The notes: a model not told the origin generated them from the letters alone. Shown: positions 25,044-40,000, counted from the first letter of the stretch. The stretch: 64,000 nt of DNA from Acanthaster planci (GCF_001949145.1 NW_019091421.1:1030206-1094205), one strand, 5' to 3'. Numbers and translations: made by a program.

Positions 25044-28000
25044 CTGGAGTATGCAGAAACAGAGCAAAAATTACACCACCTTTAAATCCTAGTGACTGAT
25101 CTTGTTACAAACTACTATAGGGATTAAGGCTGTTAGGTTTAAAAGAAGTTTGATATGAAAGGGCTAAAGAGGAAAGAAATGGAAAGAAAACAATGGAAAG
25201 AAAATGAAATGGGGCCACTTAAGCCTTTTGTATGGACTCGTTTACACTTTCACTACAGCACGGATATAAACCACAAAAGCTCTATGCCAACAACTGTGGT
25301 GTGCAAGATCTTTAGCAGTGAAAAATCAAAATGGGCCAGCCACTGCAGAACATTTTCCTGGAGTGCAATTCGAAAATATCAACCAGAACACGATCTTCCT
25401 GTTGCAGGCCAACTCTCACTCCCTTATTAGTTACACATTCCTTGTGTACATGGGTGAAGTGAGTGCATGGATCCAAGTAAAAAACAGGTGCTCTTCTCTT
25501 GCCACGTGTTGCTGAGCAACACAGTGCCATCACTAGGTCATGCACAGAGGCAATACAGAGTTATTCTCCACTATACCCGTCAAGTTGGAGTGCACTCTCA
25601 ACGATAGACAGACTGGCTGGTGCCGTGGGCAGTTTTTCAAGCGAGCTCATGCATGGACCCGAGGCATGTGCGAAGACCGTCCATTCCAATAGAAATTGGT
25701 TGTGCGTACTAAGTGCACCCTGAGCCAAACGTACATGACCTGCGTGCGCGAGTTAACACCAAAGAACCTTTGCTGTTATCCAACAGCACACCCCTCTCTT
25801 GTTCCCACTTGAAGTGGGCAGTAACACCAAAATAAGTCAAATTATTATATCCCTAACAAATATGTGAACACACACGAATGATTTTCATAATAAAATGGAG
25901 TGTAATGTGGCAGTTGTAAGTTTACAGATTTTTACAGTGATAAAAATTTAATCAGCAATACCTTCCCAATGCTGACCGGTAAACTTTACAACATGACACG
26001 GAAAATATCAAATAACAATTTCTTCTTCCTTTGTAAAATCACCTTGTTTCCTGTGATATTGAATTCGCCAACCAGATGAACAATTTCCTTCTCAAATTCG
26101 GTCAGATTGACACCGTTGACCAGACCGACAAGCAAACTGCCCCGAACAACAACATCATTATCAAATGTCTTGGATCCTGTGACGACGTGATTCCCCGATG
26201 TGGTTACCAGTTCAGAATCTACATCAATGCCATTGACTGTCCCTGCTACGGAGATGTTCCCTGAAAAGAACAAAAGAAAACAATTAAACTAGTTCCTACT
26301 CATCTGCAAAGTATTCTTAGAAATTTTTTTAAAAATCTATCGGGGGGGGGAACTTTCCCCCCTCCCCCTCCCCAAATACGCTTCTGGTGAAAGGGCCCTA
26401 AGAAACATCCTTCGTTTAACTGTATGTGAAAATTTGTTTAACTCTACCATCTGGTGTTAGCACGTACACTGTGAGGTATTTAACCACTCCCTGACGGGCG
26501 ACCCGTTTTTGAGAACATAGGCTTTATATGCAGAGCCGGGGGAGCCCAGAACTGGGATAAAAGAGTTGGGCCTTATAACAAAAGACCGTGCTCAGCAAAA
26601 AAGACTGAGCTGCTGCGGCATTACCGACATTTTTCTCTCAATAGTGGAGCTAATCCAGCCTTGTTTTGAAATAGTATACCATGGTTTGCGGCATTTAGAG
26701 CGAGCGGATTACCACCGGGAACAAAAGCGCTCCACCACCGCGGCAGACAAGCCACACAGCACCGCTGCACGCTAATCTGGCCCCTATTGAAAAGAGGTCA
26801 GCAGTGCACTGTGCCGGTTTCGGTAACAAAAGAATCTGACGTAACACCGCACAATCTGGGCTCTTTTTCCAAGGCTGCAGGCCTGGTTAAAAAATTCAGG
26901 AATCAATGAATTTTACCTGTCAGCTTTAGAGTAGTGCCCAAAGGTCCTTCATTTTGGTGTAAATGGCCAGGTTATTGATGAATTTTTGAAGAATTTTGAA
27001 AACGGAAAATCTTGAAAATGAGCCGGCATCTTATCTTGCTCAAGAAAAATCCACCCGGCAGCAAGTGGTTAATGGTACTGTACTAATAAATCTGTGAAAA
27101 GCCCTGTAACAATCATTTTAGGCCAGTGGTTCACCATGAGGGGTCATTAAAAACCCCTTTCTGGATTTATAGCTAATAAGCCTTTGATAAACTATCCATG
27201 AAACAACCCTTAGAGATTTATATCATGCACAGTGGTACTTTAATCAGAATTTGAGGGATAAGATGTTCATGGTGTCGACAGCTCAATATTCTGTTTCTCA
27301 CCATAAACAGTTAGGTTGTTGTAAAAATGCCATTTCCCTTGGACAATCTGGTACGTGTCAAGAAGAAACACTACATTGGCAAGCTGAGCCACGTCCACTG
27401 TATCAATTACGTCTGTCGTGGTGATGTTGCCATGGACGAGGAAACCATTAGTGAATGTGTTATCCCCTGTCAGTTGCTGGTCGGTATGGTTCAGCACAGC
27501 TTGCACTGAGAGGTCAATGCCATCAACCAAAGCTACAAATGAAATGAGGGATGGCACTAATAACGACCATGGCTGTCTGAATCAAATGTTCATTCCGATT
27601 CCAGGTTTGGCATCTGCTATTTCTTTGTTTTAAACCTTCGTGCATAAGGGTCAATATCAAACAGTTATCTTTCCCCAATGATTTGTGAGATGGCTGTTGA
27701 CCACTTTTCTTCTATAAAACAAGTCTTTCTTATGTTGTTCAAAGTCAAGTATGGAATAAAGTTTTCGCATAATGATGACATATCACAGCCTTCTCAAATC
27801 ATGATTATCTATGCATATACATTGTTTCATCCACAAAAAACACCGGTGGTGCCAATTGAGGGTATAAATAAAATGGTTTTACAGAAGTAAAATTAAAGAC
27901 TTTGTGCACTGACACACTTAGCATTCATAGCAAAGACAATAGCAACCTAGGAAGCAAAGTTGGAAAACAAAATATGATTTTGTGTATTCCTCAAAATTTA

Positions 28001-31000
28001 CTCCCAAAAGAAAGGGTGCCAAAACACTTTCAACACTTTTCAATAGCATTAAACAATCTTAAAGGCTATTACAGGCTGTGACTTGGGTATTCAATTAGGA
28101 TAAGCTGGGTACATGCATAACTTCTCAATCAAAAAATTGGGTGCCACTGGGATTTTACGAGTCACTCCAATTAATGCCACTCTCACCATCAACAATCAAG
28201 TGATCTTGAAATACAACATCCTCGGTGAAGGCCACCGTCCCTGCTACCTCTTGATCGGTAGACATTAGCACAGTGTAGTTAAGGAGATACGTCAAATTCG
28301 TCATCCCTGCTTTGACTTCTGATACCATGTTGGTCTCCACCACCAGATGTTGGGCAGTCAGGTTATTGATGAAGTCTTTGGCACCCAATATTGTCTTCAA
28401 GGAAAAGAATTGACAAGAGCAAGATTTACCAAAATTATTTCCAAAGAATATTTGATGAGACTATGAAGATCTAAAAATGGATCTTCATGGTTTCTTTTTA
28501 CCATTAACCTTTTTTGATATATATTTTGGTAAAAAAAGGAATTATGACTTAAATGATAAATCTAAAGTGAGTTTAATGTGCATCGCAGGGGGAGAAGAGC
28601 CACTTTCCCTGGGAAATATAGAAAACTTTTTAAAAGGGAAAAAAGAAAATTAGAAAAGAAAAGAGAAAAAAGGAAATGAGAGAAGGAAAGAAAGGAAAAG
28701 AAAAAGAAAAAAAAGACAAAATGAAAATCAGTTTCCATAAACATGTCTTCAAATTGACCCCCTCCTGTTGACGGCTTGTCAGTCTGCTAATGTTGAGTGC
28801 TTTGCTTGGCCTCAGAAAGAGCTATGCCCCCTTCTTGGTGACAATCCTGGAGGAATTTCCTCATCTTGTACCTGATTTGGCCCAGACAACACAGCGTCTG
28901 TGTAGATGAATGTCATGTTAACACCGTTGATCAGCCCCAGGCCATCTATGTTGCCGTCAATGGTCACTGGAGCCTTGAAGACTGTAGGGAGGTCAATGGT
29001 CTCATTTTGATCACTGCTGACAAGAATGTCAGACAGGTCTGCCAAAAAGAACAGGTTTATACAAAGGTATTTTCAACATATTCCAGAAACCTCTATGTTT
29101 GTTTTTAAAAAAAAGGAGATTTAGGGGATTTTTTTTAATATAAAGTTTCCACAATTCTCCAAGTCTGCAAGGTCCTAGGGCTGGAGAGCATTTTTAGCAG
29201 AGGAATGTCTACCTTTCAACAAACTTTGTTTTAGGGATAATCTTGTTACAAGTACGTTCGTAAGTTTGAGAGAAAAAAAATTATTTAACATTTCTTGTTT
29301 GAAAATTTCAAATCTAGAATAAGTGGAAAGCTTTCTAAAGCCTTCTAACCCCTGTTTCTATTTCAAACCCTATTTCTGAAAAAAAATTAGTCCAGCGACA
29401 TTTGCAGTGGGTTCAAATGAAAATTTCTAAAAGGAAACTTATATTAAACGGAACATTTGTTAGAAATGAGTCCTACCTGATATATCTACTCCGTTGACCT
29501 CCATGTCTTCAAGCATTGCGATATCACCAATGACATGCATACCACCTTCCAGAGTCCACAGGCCTGTTATAGTCTGCCCAGGGCCATGGAGCCATACTAC
29601 AGAGTTGTTAAACTGTACATAAAACAATGTAACAGAATTTCTAAAGATTTCAAGATTTGGTTTGGTGGCCCAAGAAAACAGTGATATACTGTAAAGTGCC
29701 CACTCTATTTATCAAAGTTGCCTTGACACTGAACAGAGACAGCCAGAGCCAACCACCAGGTTACTGCTTCTGAAATTACTGAATTTAGGAGGACGATGGA
29801 GTGGCTGGGAACAGTCCATTACACACCACCCTTGGTAGGAATACAAGATGCATAAGTCAATTAGCAGTGTCAGCCAGTTGTGTCGGTCACAAAAGAAAGG
29901 TCATTGCTAAGCAACAGAGCGCCCTGTCTTGATTATGGACAGAGCTAGTAGTGCAACTCTAGTCACATGTTAAGCATACATCAGAAAGATCCTCAACAAT
30001 GATGGGGACACTTTAAAGGTTATCAACTTATAAGCCATGCCGTGGATATGACTTGTGACTGGTTTCTATCTGACTTGAAGTCAGCACACAGAATTGCCCC
30101 AGCGAATTGACCCCCGGTGCATACCTCTATAAGGTCAATTTCATTCAAAGTTTTCCCAATGTCCATGTTCCCATCAATCTCCAGGAAGGTGCTGAACCAC
30201 AGAGTTCCCTGGATGGAATCACCGCCAATGTTGATCAAGACCAGATCAGTGGAGGGTCTGATGCCCTCCACAAAGACATCAGAAGACAAGTGAAGGTTGT
30301 CTGAGACAAATGGATTCAAGGAAGTTAACACTGTGAGAAAGTGAAATCTGTTGGTTGGTAAATATACAAGGGTGATGAGGAGACAAAATAGAAATGTTGT
30401 GTATTACAACTTTATAACTTCCACACAATTGGACCTTTGGACTGTTGGGTTCAAATCGAGGTAGCACTTGCAACTCTTAATTGATAACTTTGGCTGTGCT
30501 CACATTCTCATCACTTGGAGGTGCAGGAAATGCTTCATGCGTATTACTCTCAGATCACATGGCACAAACAGTGAACCTTGTCCTCTCTGCCATCTTGAGT
30601 ATACTGCGAGCCTGATTGAGAGTATATGCTCACACTCCTACTGTTTGTGGTCAGGAGTATATAATCATCTTAACAAGCTTGAATGAAGCCTCACTGTTTT
30701 GACCAAATATCCCGTCTGAGAGTGACTTATTTTTTGCGCGACTTAGCTCCACATAAAAGATATTTTCCCCTTAATGGACCCATGTACCAGTACAGAGGTT
30801 TCTTTTTTCTAAATACACATACTTTGTTGTCTCTGAGCACCTGAATATCACTCACCAACAGAGATACTGGTTGTGAATGTCTTCAGCCCAGACAGCGATT
30901 GAGGGATGGTTCGAGATAAGTAAGTCTGGTTTACAGCTTCTAGGTTGATGCCGTTGATGAGATCAGCTACTGTGATATCCCCTGTAATGGAGACATTTCT

Positions 31001-34000
31001 GAACAAGAAAATTAATAACTAGTAAAAATTTAATAACTACGGATACAATAGCAGAGCAGGAAAGTTAAATCTACCAGCATGTTGCTGTTCAATTGCAATC
31101 TAATGTTTTCATAGGCCAATGGGATATTTCCAGGAATTGCTAAATGTCTGAGGTTAAGGGTCAGTGGGCACAACAGCCTCTTTGTAAATATGTCAATAGA
31201 CCGTGTACAGAAAAAAATCCTCTACCATCCAGTCACTCTATCAGAGACAAAAAAAAATTACTTCATCAGGCCAGAGCTGAAAAAAGCAAACATATGATTT
31301 TTTATTTTTCAAATTTGTTATACTATGCCGTTTTAGGATTTTCAGGTTTTTTTCACTGTTTTTAACACATGAGATACGCTACCAAGGTTCATGCTTTGTA
31401 ACCCTGATGAATAATAACGAAAATCAGGTTGTACGTTAAATTAGATGATACTAAGAGAGACTTTTTGGGAGGAAAATACCTTGAAAATATCTTTGGTCCA
31501 GTTATAGGACCGCTTGTATCCTTGAGAATCACAGACTGGATGAAAGGGTTGAAATGAATCCCGCTGACATTCTCAACAGTAAGGTTCTGAGAGAAGTCAA
31601 CAGAAGATGTGAACTCCCATGTTCCTTGAAAGAAAAAAAAAAGAAAAAAACAAAATCACAAAAAAAGATTCACTTAATCTTCTTTGCCCATCCACTTAAA
31701 ACCTTTGAAAGTTTCATGTTTTTTCATGACTTGGCATTATCCTCCAACTTTTCTGTGTTGTTTTGTGAGGGGAAAAACTTATAGTTGTCCAGAACAGCAG
31801 GACCAGTAGATCGGCAAAGTAAAATGGTGCTACAATAATTGGATGAAAAAAATATAAAAGAGTCTGATTAAGAAAAAAGGGGCCCATGAAATGGCTTCTC
31901 AGACTAGGCAGGGGATCTTACAGCCTGTGTTCTGTACTGTATTGTATTGTTGAAGGAACTGTCAGTTAGACCAGTCCACACACATTAACTGATCTGAGAA
32001 AAAGTTCCATACCTTGTAATAAAGACCAAGTAATAGTAACACTTCTGTCAGACTGTGCCTCTTGTAATGCAATATCAATGGAAAGCTGAATTTACTTCTC
32101 ATTACTTAAAGTTGATAATAAGGACATGATATAAACCTACTACCTCCAAACCACCATACTGGAAATTGTCTCAATTTTGTTGTTATTGACTGACCGAGCA
32201 TTCCACATACCATTGATAGTCTGGCTTCCTGACAGGGTTACAACATTCCCTGCAAAGTACCGGACATCAACCCCATCCACAGTGCCTGCCACGTGTAGCT
32301 GATTATTCACTACAAAAGGAAGGAATTAGCAGGACAACTTTTAAAAGGTTACAGTTACAAAGAAGGAAAAAAGACCTAACAGGATCTGTTCTGGGCCAAT
32401 TGTTGTCAGTTTCACTTTTCTGAAAAGGGAAGCTGAAGAAAATTCCAGGATTTAGATTTCAGGAAGGTCATTCATGAACAATGTTCATACTTTATGAACA
32501 ATTTTAGAGTATTCAGGATATTGTAAGAAATTAATTGTTATAATGAGTTTTTAGGAAAAGGTGTTGGTGATAGTGGTCTACAAGAAATTGCAAAATATCA
32601 CTTCCAGAGGAAACAGTTATGTTCCAATAAACATCATTCCGAGTGATAAACATTTGGTACATCCGTTGGGTGATAGCTTTTTGTTAAAAGGAACTGACCT
32701 TGCAGTTGGTCAAAGGTCACAAATGAGGTAATGGACACCCTCTGCCCTGTGGTCATAACTGCACCTAAATAAAGGTCATCAAGACTGATGTAGTTGACTT
32801 CTCCTGACACATTCAGACTAGAGGTGGTGACATCCACTGAGCCCACGACCTTTTCAAACTTAATATCACCTGCCATCAGAGAGAAGATAGAAGATGAACA
32901 GTTGAAAGTAAAAAAATCCACCCGACTTGATAACCATCCCCCCACTTGTTTCATCTGGGCACCTGGTTCACTTGTAAAACAACACATTCCAGCATAAATT
33001 GGTCTCATGAGCTCAGTGCCTCCTTTGCCACAATTGAGTGCACAAACTTAGTTATCTGTGTAGTCATCACCAAAGGACATTCAATGTTATGTAAAAGCAT
33101 CTCATGTTCATGCATGGCATAGATTGAACAAGTTAAAGGCTTTTGCAAAATATTCTGACGCCATTTCAAAAAGTTGCAGCAAATAGACCAATCACTCAGT
33201 CGCCCTGCCCATGCTGGTCTGACCAATCAAAGCCATGATTTATGACCAACATACATACAAGAAATGTCCAGCACGAGTGTATGTACATCATGTGAACATA
33301 GCTGAAACATGCAGAGTATGGCACTAGACAGAAGCACATGGTAATTGTCCTTGTGCACAGATGGCTCTTTTCCTAAACAACCAAAGTCTATGTAGATCAC
33401 CCCAGCCTCTAGCGTCACGTAGCCTACATCCCCAGAGAATATCTGTGAAATACCGGTGATATTCTGGTTGCCGCTCAGAGTGACAACATCCTCGGAGATG
33501 TCCAAGCCATTCACCAGACCATCGATGTTCAAGTCCCCTTTCATGGCCACGTCATCTTTAATCAGTACGTCGCCACCAATGGTCTGCGTGGCTACAAGCT
33601 TGATGACCTGTGCCATTAGTGCAAGGTGTTTTTCAGAGTAAGACCAAATTTGTATGGGTTACAAATACACAGGGACAAAACACGTTAAACGAGAGTTTTT
33701 CAACTAGGTGATTGGGAGATGATTGAAACGCTTTACTTGGTGCAGTTTGGCCAACAGTCTCTAGTTTTCTGCTTAAACATTGTTTCACTCTGCTGATTAA
33801 TCATCAAGTTTTTCACTCCAAATATAATGATCTTGATCTTTTATTTTAGTTCCTACAGAATTTGACATGTGGATGCTGTGACATTGTACTGACCGTTTTG
33901 TTGAGGTCAGGCAAGTCTACACCACTGATGTTGATGCCTGGACCCAGCAAAAGATCTCCGCTGATATTTGCAACATCCTTAAAGATTTTATAGCCTGTTA

Positions 34001-37000
34001 TTTAAAAAACAGATTGAAGAAAAACAGACAGGCTGAGAACATTTCTATATAAAAAGACAATAGCGATAGACGGGGAGAAATCTATATGCAGACTATGACA
34101 TCAAAAGCAAATTAATAACTTAGGCACCATTTCAAAATTCTTATCAGGTAGGTGTCAGACAGAATGGTTCGACCGATACATTTATTATTGGTTGGCTATC
34201 AGGTGAAGTGCTCTCAACCAATAAATGCCTTTACACTGCATTACTCCCAAGGCTATTTGATTTCAGTGGAGAAACACCCTCTCCATTATTCACTCAACAC
34301 AAGTCACTGTTATTATTTCTTAGTGGTTGGATGACCCTGTCCTACAGTCAACCGATAGGAATTTTGAAATGATGCCTTGACAAATGCCTGCAAACCTCAG
34401 ATTTAAGAATACCTGTGTTGGTAATTTTATGTGATTTTACTCAATTTAATGGCCAGATATATTCAGCACTATGTGAACATGTTTGGGTACATTGACAGCA
34501 TTGAAATAAATGTTTCATCATCAATTATTAATATCAGTTCACACTTATATCTGGTAAAGATACATATTTACACAAATATATAGATGATGCAAGTTCAAAC
34601 TCCTGCGAGCAGACAGCAGTACAAACATACTGTGCTGCACTGTTCCTATAAGTGGTAGGGTCACTGAAGTCAAATGGACCTTACCTTCAATGTTGGACAC
34701 GTCATTTAATCGGACAAGGTCTTGAGATAGCTGGTACCCATCAATGGTGTCATTAACCAGCTGCAGGTCTCCTCTGATGACCAGTTGACCTTTGACCACT
34801 AATGGAAGGTCAACAATCTGAGGCTTGGTCAGTGACAAGATCTGCTGCTGCAGTTTGGTTAGGTTCACACCGTTGATGAACTGGTCGACAGTAATATTGC
34901 CAAGCACTGAGGATGAACAGGAATACATGTAAGTGGGCTCCAAACAAAAATTGGCACACTAGCTGTGAATTAACACACAGAATAAAAAAGAATTGTCCAA
35001 ATTAGATCAACGTCATCCAAACCAATCCAGAAGTATTCTAGCTCAATTTAAAATAATTAACATGGGGCCCTTTGCATCAGATGGCAACATGCGATGGTGG
35101 TGCAGATAAAGAGCAGAGTCAGCCCCTCACATCACGTACATACTGTGGCATGAAACTGTACTGGGGCCCTTGCCCTCCGGGTCTTGCAAAATGCCAGAAA
35201 GGGGACACAAACTCCAAGCGAGCGAAATTCTTACTTATTTCAGAAACAACCTGAAGTCGACTTAACTTACAACACTAACAGATCAAAAACTCTGACAGCT
35301 GCTTCCCAGCATGGGAAACACTAGAGGAAACGGATGAAAAATGTACATATCACCCTGCCCAAGAATTTAGCCAAACCCTTCCCATGTGCCTATAACAACA
35401 GTAAACGAAACAGGTCCTGGCAGTCCACCCAAGGCCTTCCAGTGACGGCCCTCTGCTGGTACCAACTACATGCCAGCAAAACAAGGCTCTCTACAAACTG
35501 TCCATTAGAGTACAATATGATCACCTGCACCGGTTACGTGATCACGGTTTACTATTTATGCTGCCTCAGGAAGGTCAAAGCTAATTTTACGACAAGCATG
35601 AGCCCACAAAGAATGTTTATACTGTGACTTCATTTTAATTCCTTTTTTTTTGCAGCCTCTTAGCATTTTGACAAAAATCAAGATTCATAAAATTCCACGT
35701 CATGCTCTTGGTGTTTCTCTCACCATCTACGTGCTCTGTAAAATTCTTGACCCCCAATATGGTCTGCAGTGAACTGGAGGAGATGTTGACTGTCTGGAGT
35801 GGCAACTCACTGACGTCTACTCCAGCCAGCTTGACCGTCTCCTTGATCTCGATATCTCCTATCACTGAGATGTCTTCATTAAAACTGACAGACCCTGAGG
35901 GTAAGACCAGGATTTTGTCAGTGTTTCAAAACATATGCACAAATTTGTGATACAATCTTGGGATGTACTTCTAACGTTTATTTGTTTTTTCTAGAACTGT
36001 TTAATTTCTGTAGAACATCTGGACCAAGTGTTCCATTGACCAGGAAAGTAAAGTTTTTGTCTCCAGCTTTTCTGATCCCACAACGTATTTCAGGGACCTC
36101 CTTTTGTGCTGCAAAAGTTTTTCAGAAAGTGTTAAAAACATTTAATCTTTTTTATCCATGGTAAAAATCCTGTCGAAAATGAACGATTCCTTAAAGGGGG
36201 GAGATTATGCCGAGTTAGAGATTTGAGAGCTACAATACATAACCCATATACCATTACCTGTGATATTCTGAGGGCCAGCTATTGTGACAATGTCATCAGG
36301 TATCTTAAGTGAGTTGACAAAACCATTAGCTGTGATGCTCCCAATGACAGACACATTTTTGGCAAACCGGACTGGTGTGTTGATGGTCTGACCAGGGGTG
36401 CGAAGAAGGACAAACTCAGATGGTGGGACACCGTTAATCTCACCATAGGCATTCACATGGCTCGATGCAGTGAAGTCACCATCAAATGACTTGTTACCTG
36501 AAGCGTAATTAACACAAAACTTATGGCAGATCTAAAGGCTTGTGAAATAGAGGCAATTCCCATCTAAATATACTCATGACCTAAAGCTTCTTTTTTGGCA
36601 TGTGGCCAAGCAGTAATAGGATTTGTGACTGACACACATAGGGTCTGAGGTTCGAATTCAGCTTCTGGCTACATGGTGTGACCTTGGGCAAGTCACTTTA
36701 CTCCCCCTTGCCTCCCTCCATCCAGGAGTACAAATGGTTACCTATAAAAACAGCAGCATTGAACTCAATACTCCCCAGAGAGTTAAGGTGGTCTTCAACT
36801 CTTGAACACCACTGCTGCCTAACTCACTCCTCCCTTCTTGAAAGAAATTCACTTAATGAAGACTCTAATTCTGAGGTTGGTGTTAGGATCCACTTGTTGC
36901 ACTGTTTAATTTGCAAGCATCTGGTAATTAACTTACTCATGGACTGACTTACCATAAATGGTTTGTCTAGTGTGCTTCAGCACAGCACTGCTGTCCAGTT

Positions 37001-40000
37001 CAGTTACGTTGACCCCGTCTACAAGGTCTGTCCTCAGCTGCCCGTCAATTTTCACCTGACCTTGAAAGGTTACGACCCCCGACACGGTTCCTCCATTGGT
37101 CAGAGACACAGCGCCAGACCTAAATGATGACAAGTCAACCTGTGCAAATGCGAGTTTAAAATTAATACTTGTAAGAATGAAAAAAATGGAAGATGACAAT
37201 GATAAAAGATGAAACTACAAAAGATAAAAATGATACAAACAATGTTTATTTCAAGAAAAAGGTACATCTTCAACTTGCAAAACTCTAAGATTTCACGAAA
37301 GGTTCAAGTTGGAGGGTTCAGGAATGTTAGATCCAAATTAAATGTGACTAAAAATTTATGTGCACAGAAAAGATACTATAACTTCTGGAATTCAATATGA
37401 AAAAATTTAGTGAAAATGCACCTCAGTAATTTTGGAAAAAATGAGTGAAAAACTTTTCTGCCCATTTTCTAGGTAAATAAAATAGTAAAATGCAAATTAA
37501 TGTAAAATACTTCACTCAACTCAAGTTATCTTCTCCTTAAGCAGCTGATAAAACAGAAAGATCGTTTTACAAAAAATAATGTGATTAGCATTTGAGACTA
37601 CTCAGCAACGGCAGCATGAACTTACTGAATCCACTGTCATTCCGGATGCAACAATCGCATTCTGGACCAAGTCCAAATTGTAAGCTACAGTCTTTGTTCC
37701 AGAGATCTCGTGGTTCTGATGTGTCGTGACGACATCTGTGGACAGGTTCAGTCCATTAACCTTGCCGTCCACAATCACATTGTTGGTAAACATGGTGGCG
37801 TTGGTAAATATAAGGTAGCCTCGAGCAGTTTCTGTGCCTCCAATGGTCATTACGTCATCTACAAAAAGTTCCGTCCAGTTCAGGTTTTTTTAAGCATGAA
37901 ACGGGACAGTAAAATATTGTGACAGTTGACCATACACAAAGATTGGGGGAAAAATGGTATATGCCTATGAGCAGAGCTGAGAGCAAAGTCAGTGGGACAA
38001 ACATACAAACGCCTCAAAACCTGAAACTACTCTCAATCCAGCTGAATTTCCTAATGGGAGGACCATCAATTTACAATGTTAACTGTTGGCTCTTGTTTTA
38101 AGTTTATAACTTCTCAGCTGCCTTCCTACAGGGAATCTCCCAAACATTGTCCAAGCCCTAGGCGAATCAGAAAGTAGTGTCTGGTATTAAGTGTCATCAG
38201 AGATGAACAACCTTAACGTCTTACTTTTAGATTACTGCAATATGCCGATATGGAAGATTAAAAATAGATAATTTAAAAGAGAGACTTACATTCAATGCAT
38301 GAAAATATTCATCAACTTAAATGAAATAAGCATTCTGAAATTCTTTTTAACCTGGGATATTAATGCCATTTATGTCTCCTTCCACATGCAGGTGAGAGTT
38401 CAACAGTGACACATTCTTGGAGAATGTCACATTGCCAACAATGGTCTGGTCTTCAGTAAGCTTGACCACGGTGTTGTTCAAGTTGGGAATGTCGATGCCA
38501 TTGATGCGGTTAGCAGTAGTGGTCGTGCTGACGACTGTTGTGTTGTCTGAGAGGACAGTTTGTGTGAAGAGGAGCAAAGCTGTTTGAAGGAAACAAAAAA
38601 ATCAAACAATGTAAAACATCAGTGCTGTAGAGAAGAATTTTACCCTTCACAGAGGCACAAATATTGGAGAAGTTATAGTCCCGTTTTTGAGGGATTGAAC
38701 AGAGGCTCAGTACCGGACCATGCCCTTTGACGCAAGTTGTACCAGGACTCCGGTTGAACAACCCCAGCTGTGAGGCTACTTTTACTCCAGCATGCCTCCC
38801 AAACAAAGTCCCCCATGCTTAACAGCTGACTTACAACTGATATCCTCCTCTCCACCGATAGTGACAACGTCATCCTTCTGAGGCCGAAGAGTCTGCAGTT
38901 TGTTTTCAATGGACACCCCATCATCAATGATGGCCCGCTCCAAGTTGAAGGAATATTCCTCAACAACAGTAAGATTAGTAATGTTCAGAGTCCGTTCAGT
39001 CGAAATATTCCCTTCAAATAACAAAATAAAACCTACTCTTTAACAAAGACAAATAATCTGCACCCACCAAACAGTGTTGTCTGGAAATGAAATGACAAAA
39101 ATTTCAACCCAAAAATTAAAGCAATTAAGAATTCTTAAATTTCACAAAGTGAAGTCTACAACTGTTTGCTTCATTATGATAACTTTTTGTTTTGACTTTT
39201 TGAAAACATTCAAGTTGAAAGAAGACCTATATTGCTGGTGCACAATACACTGTACTTGTTCAATCAACTGAAGGATTTTTAAAGACGAAAAACTGTGATA
39301 AGAGTTCAGCAATCTACGCAAGACAAGCTTGGGATTTTAAACATTGTCCTCTTGGGAAGCCTGGGGGGTTGTCACAGAGATTATCATTTTGAAAGTCTGT
39401 CAAAACATTTTCAAAGTAGTACAGAGCAACAGTGAAAGCAGGCATCAACTACGCTGGAAGTAAAAGATAGAAAAAAATAATTACAATTTGCAGAGATACA
39501 TTAATGAAGGAAGGGATGGAGAGGGGGATAGGCCCCACTCTAGGCCCTCCTTCCCAGGCTCACAACAGAGAGAATAAAAAGCCTTTAAATTGCTTACTAA
39601 TACGGAACTCAATCCACCCTTCAGAAAATGAGACACTCCTCCCTGAAAATTGGAATGCATTTATGCTACTGACCCTGTGTAGAGCTGTGGAAATTTTGAT
39701 ATGGTAATTTAAGATGGCGAGACACTTCAAATAGAGTAAAAAACCTTTAAAGTCCAGCTTGCTGAACACTTCCTGGTTTCCTGTCAGCTTGAGAGTGTTG
39801 TTGAGTTTGTCATCTAAATCATCAATGGCGGACGACAACGAATCAATCCGGGTTTCAAGGGAACGAAGGCAACGTGTGGTAGCATCAACTGGAGCAACTA
39901 GAAGTCAAGACAATAAGAGATGACACAAAAGCACAGAAATTGATTACAAGTCAGTTACTAATCAGGTTTGGTTTCAGTACTACAGATTTGTCTTTCAATT

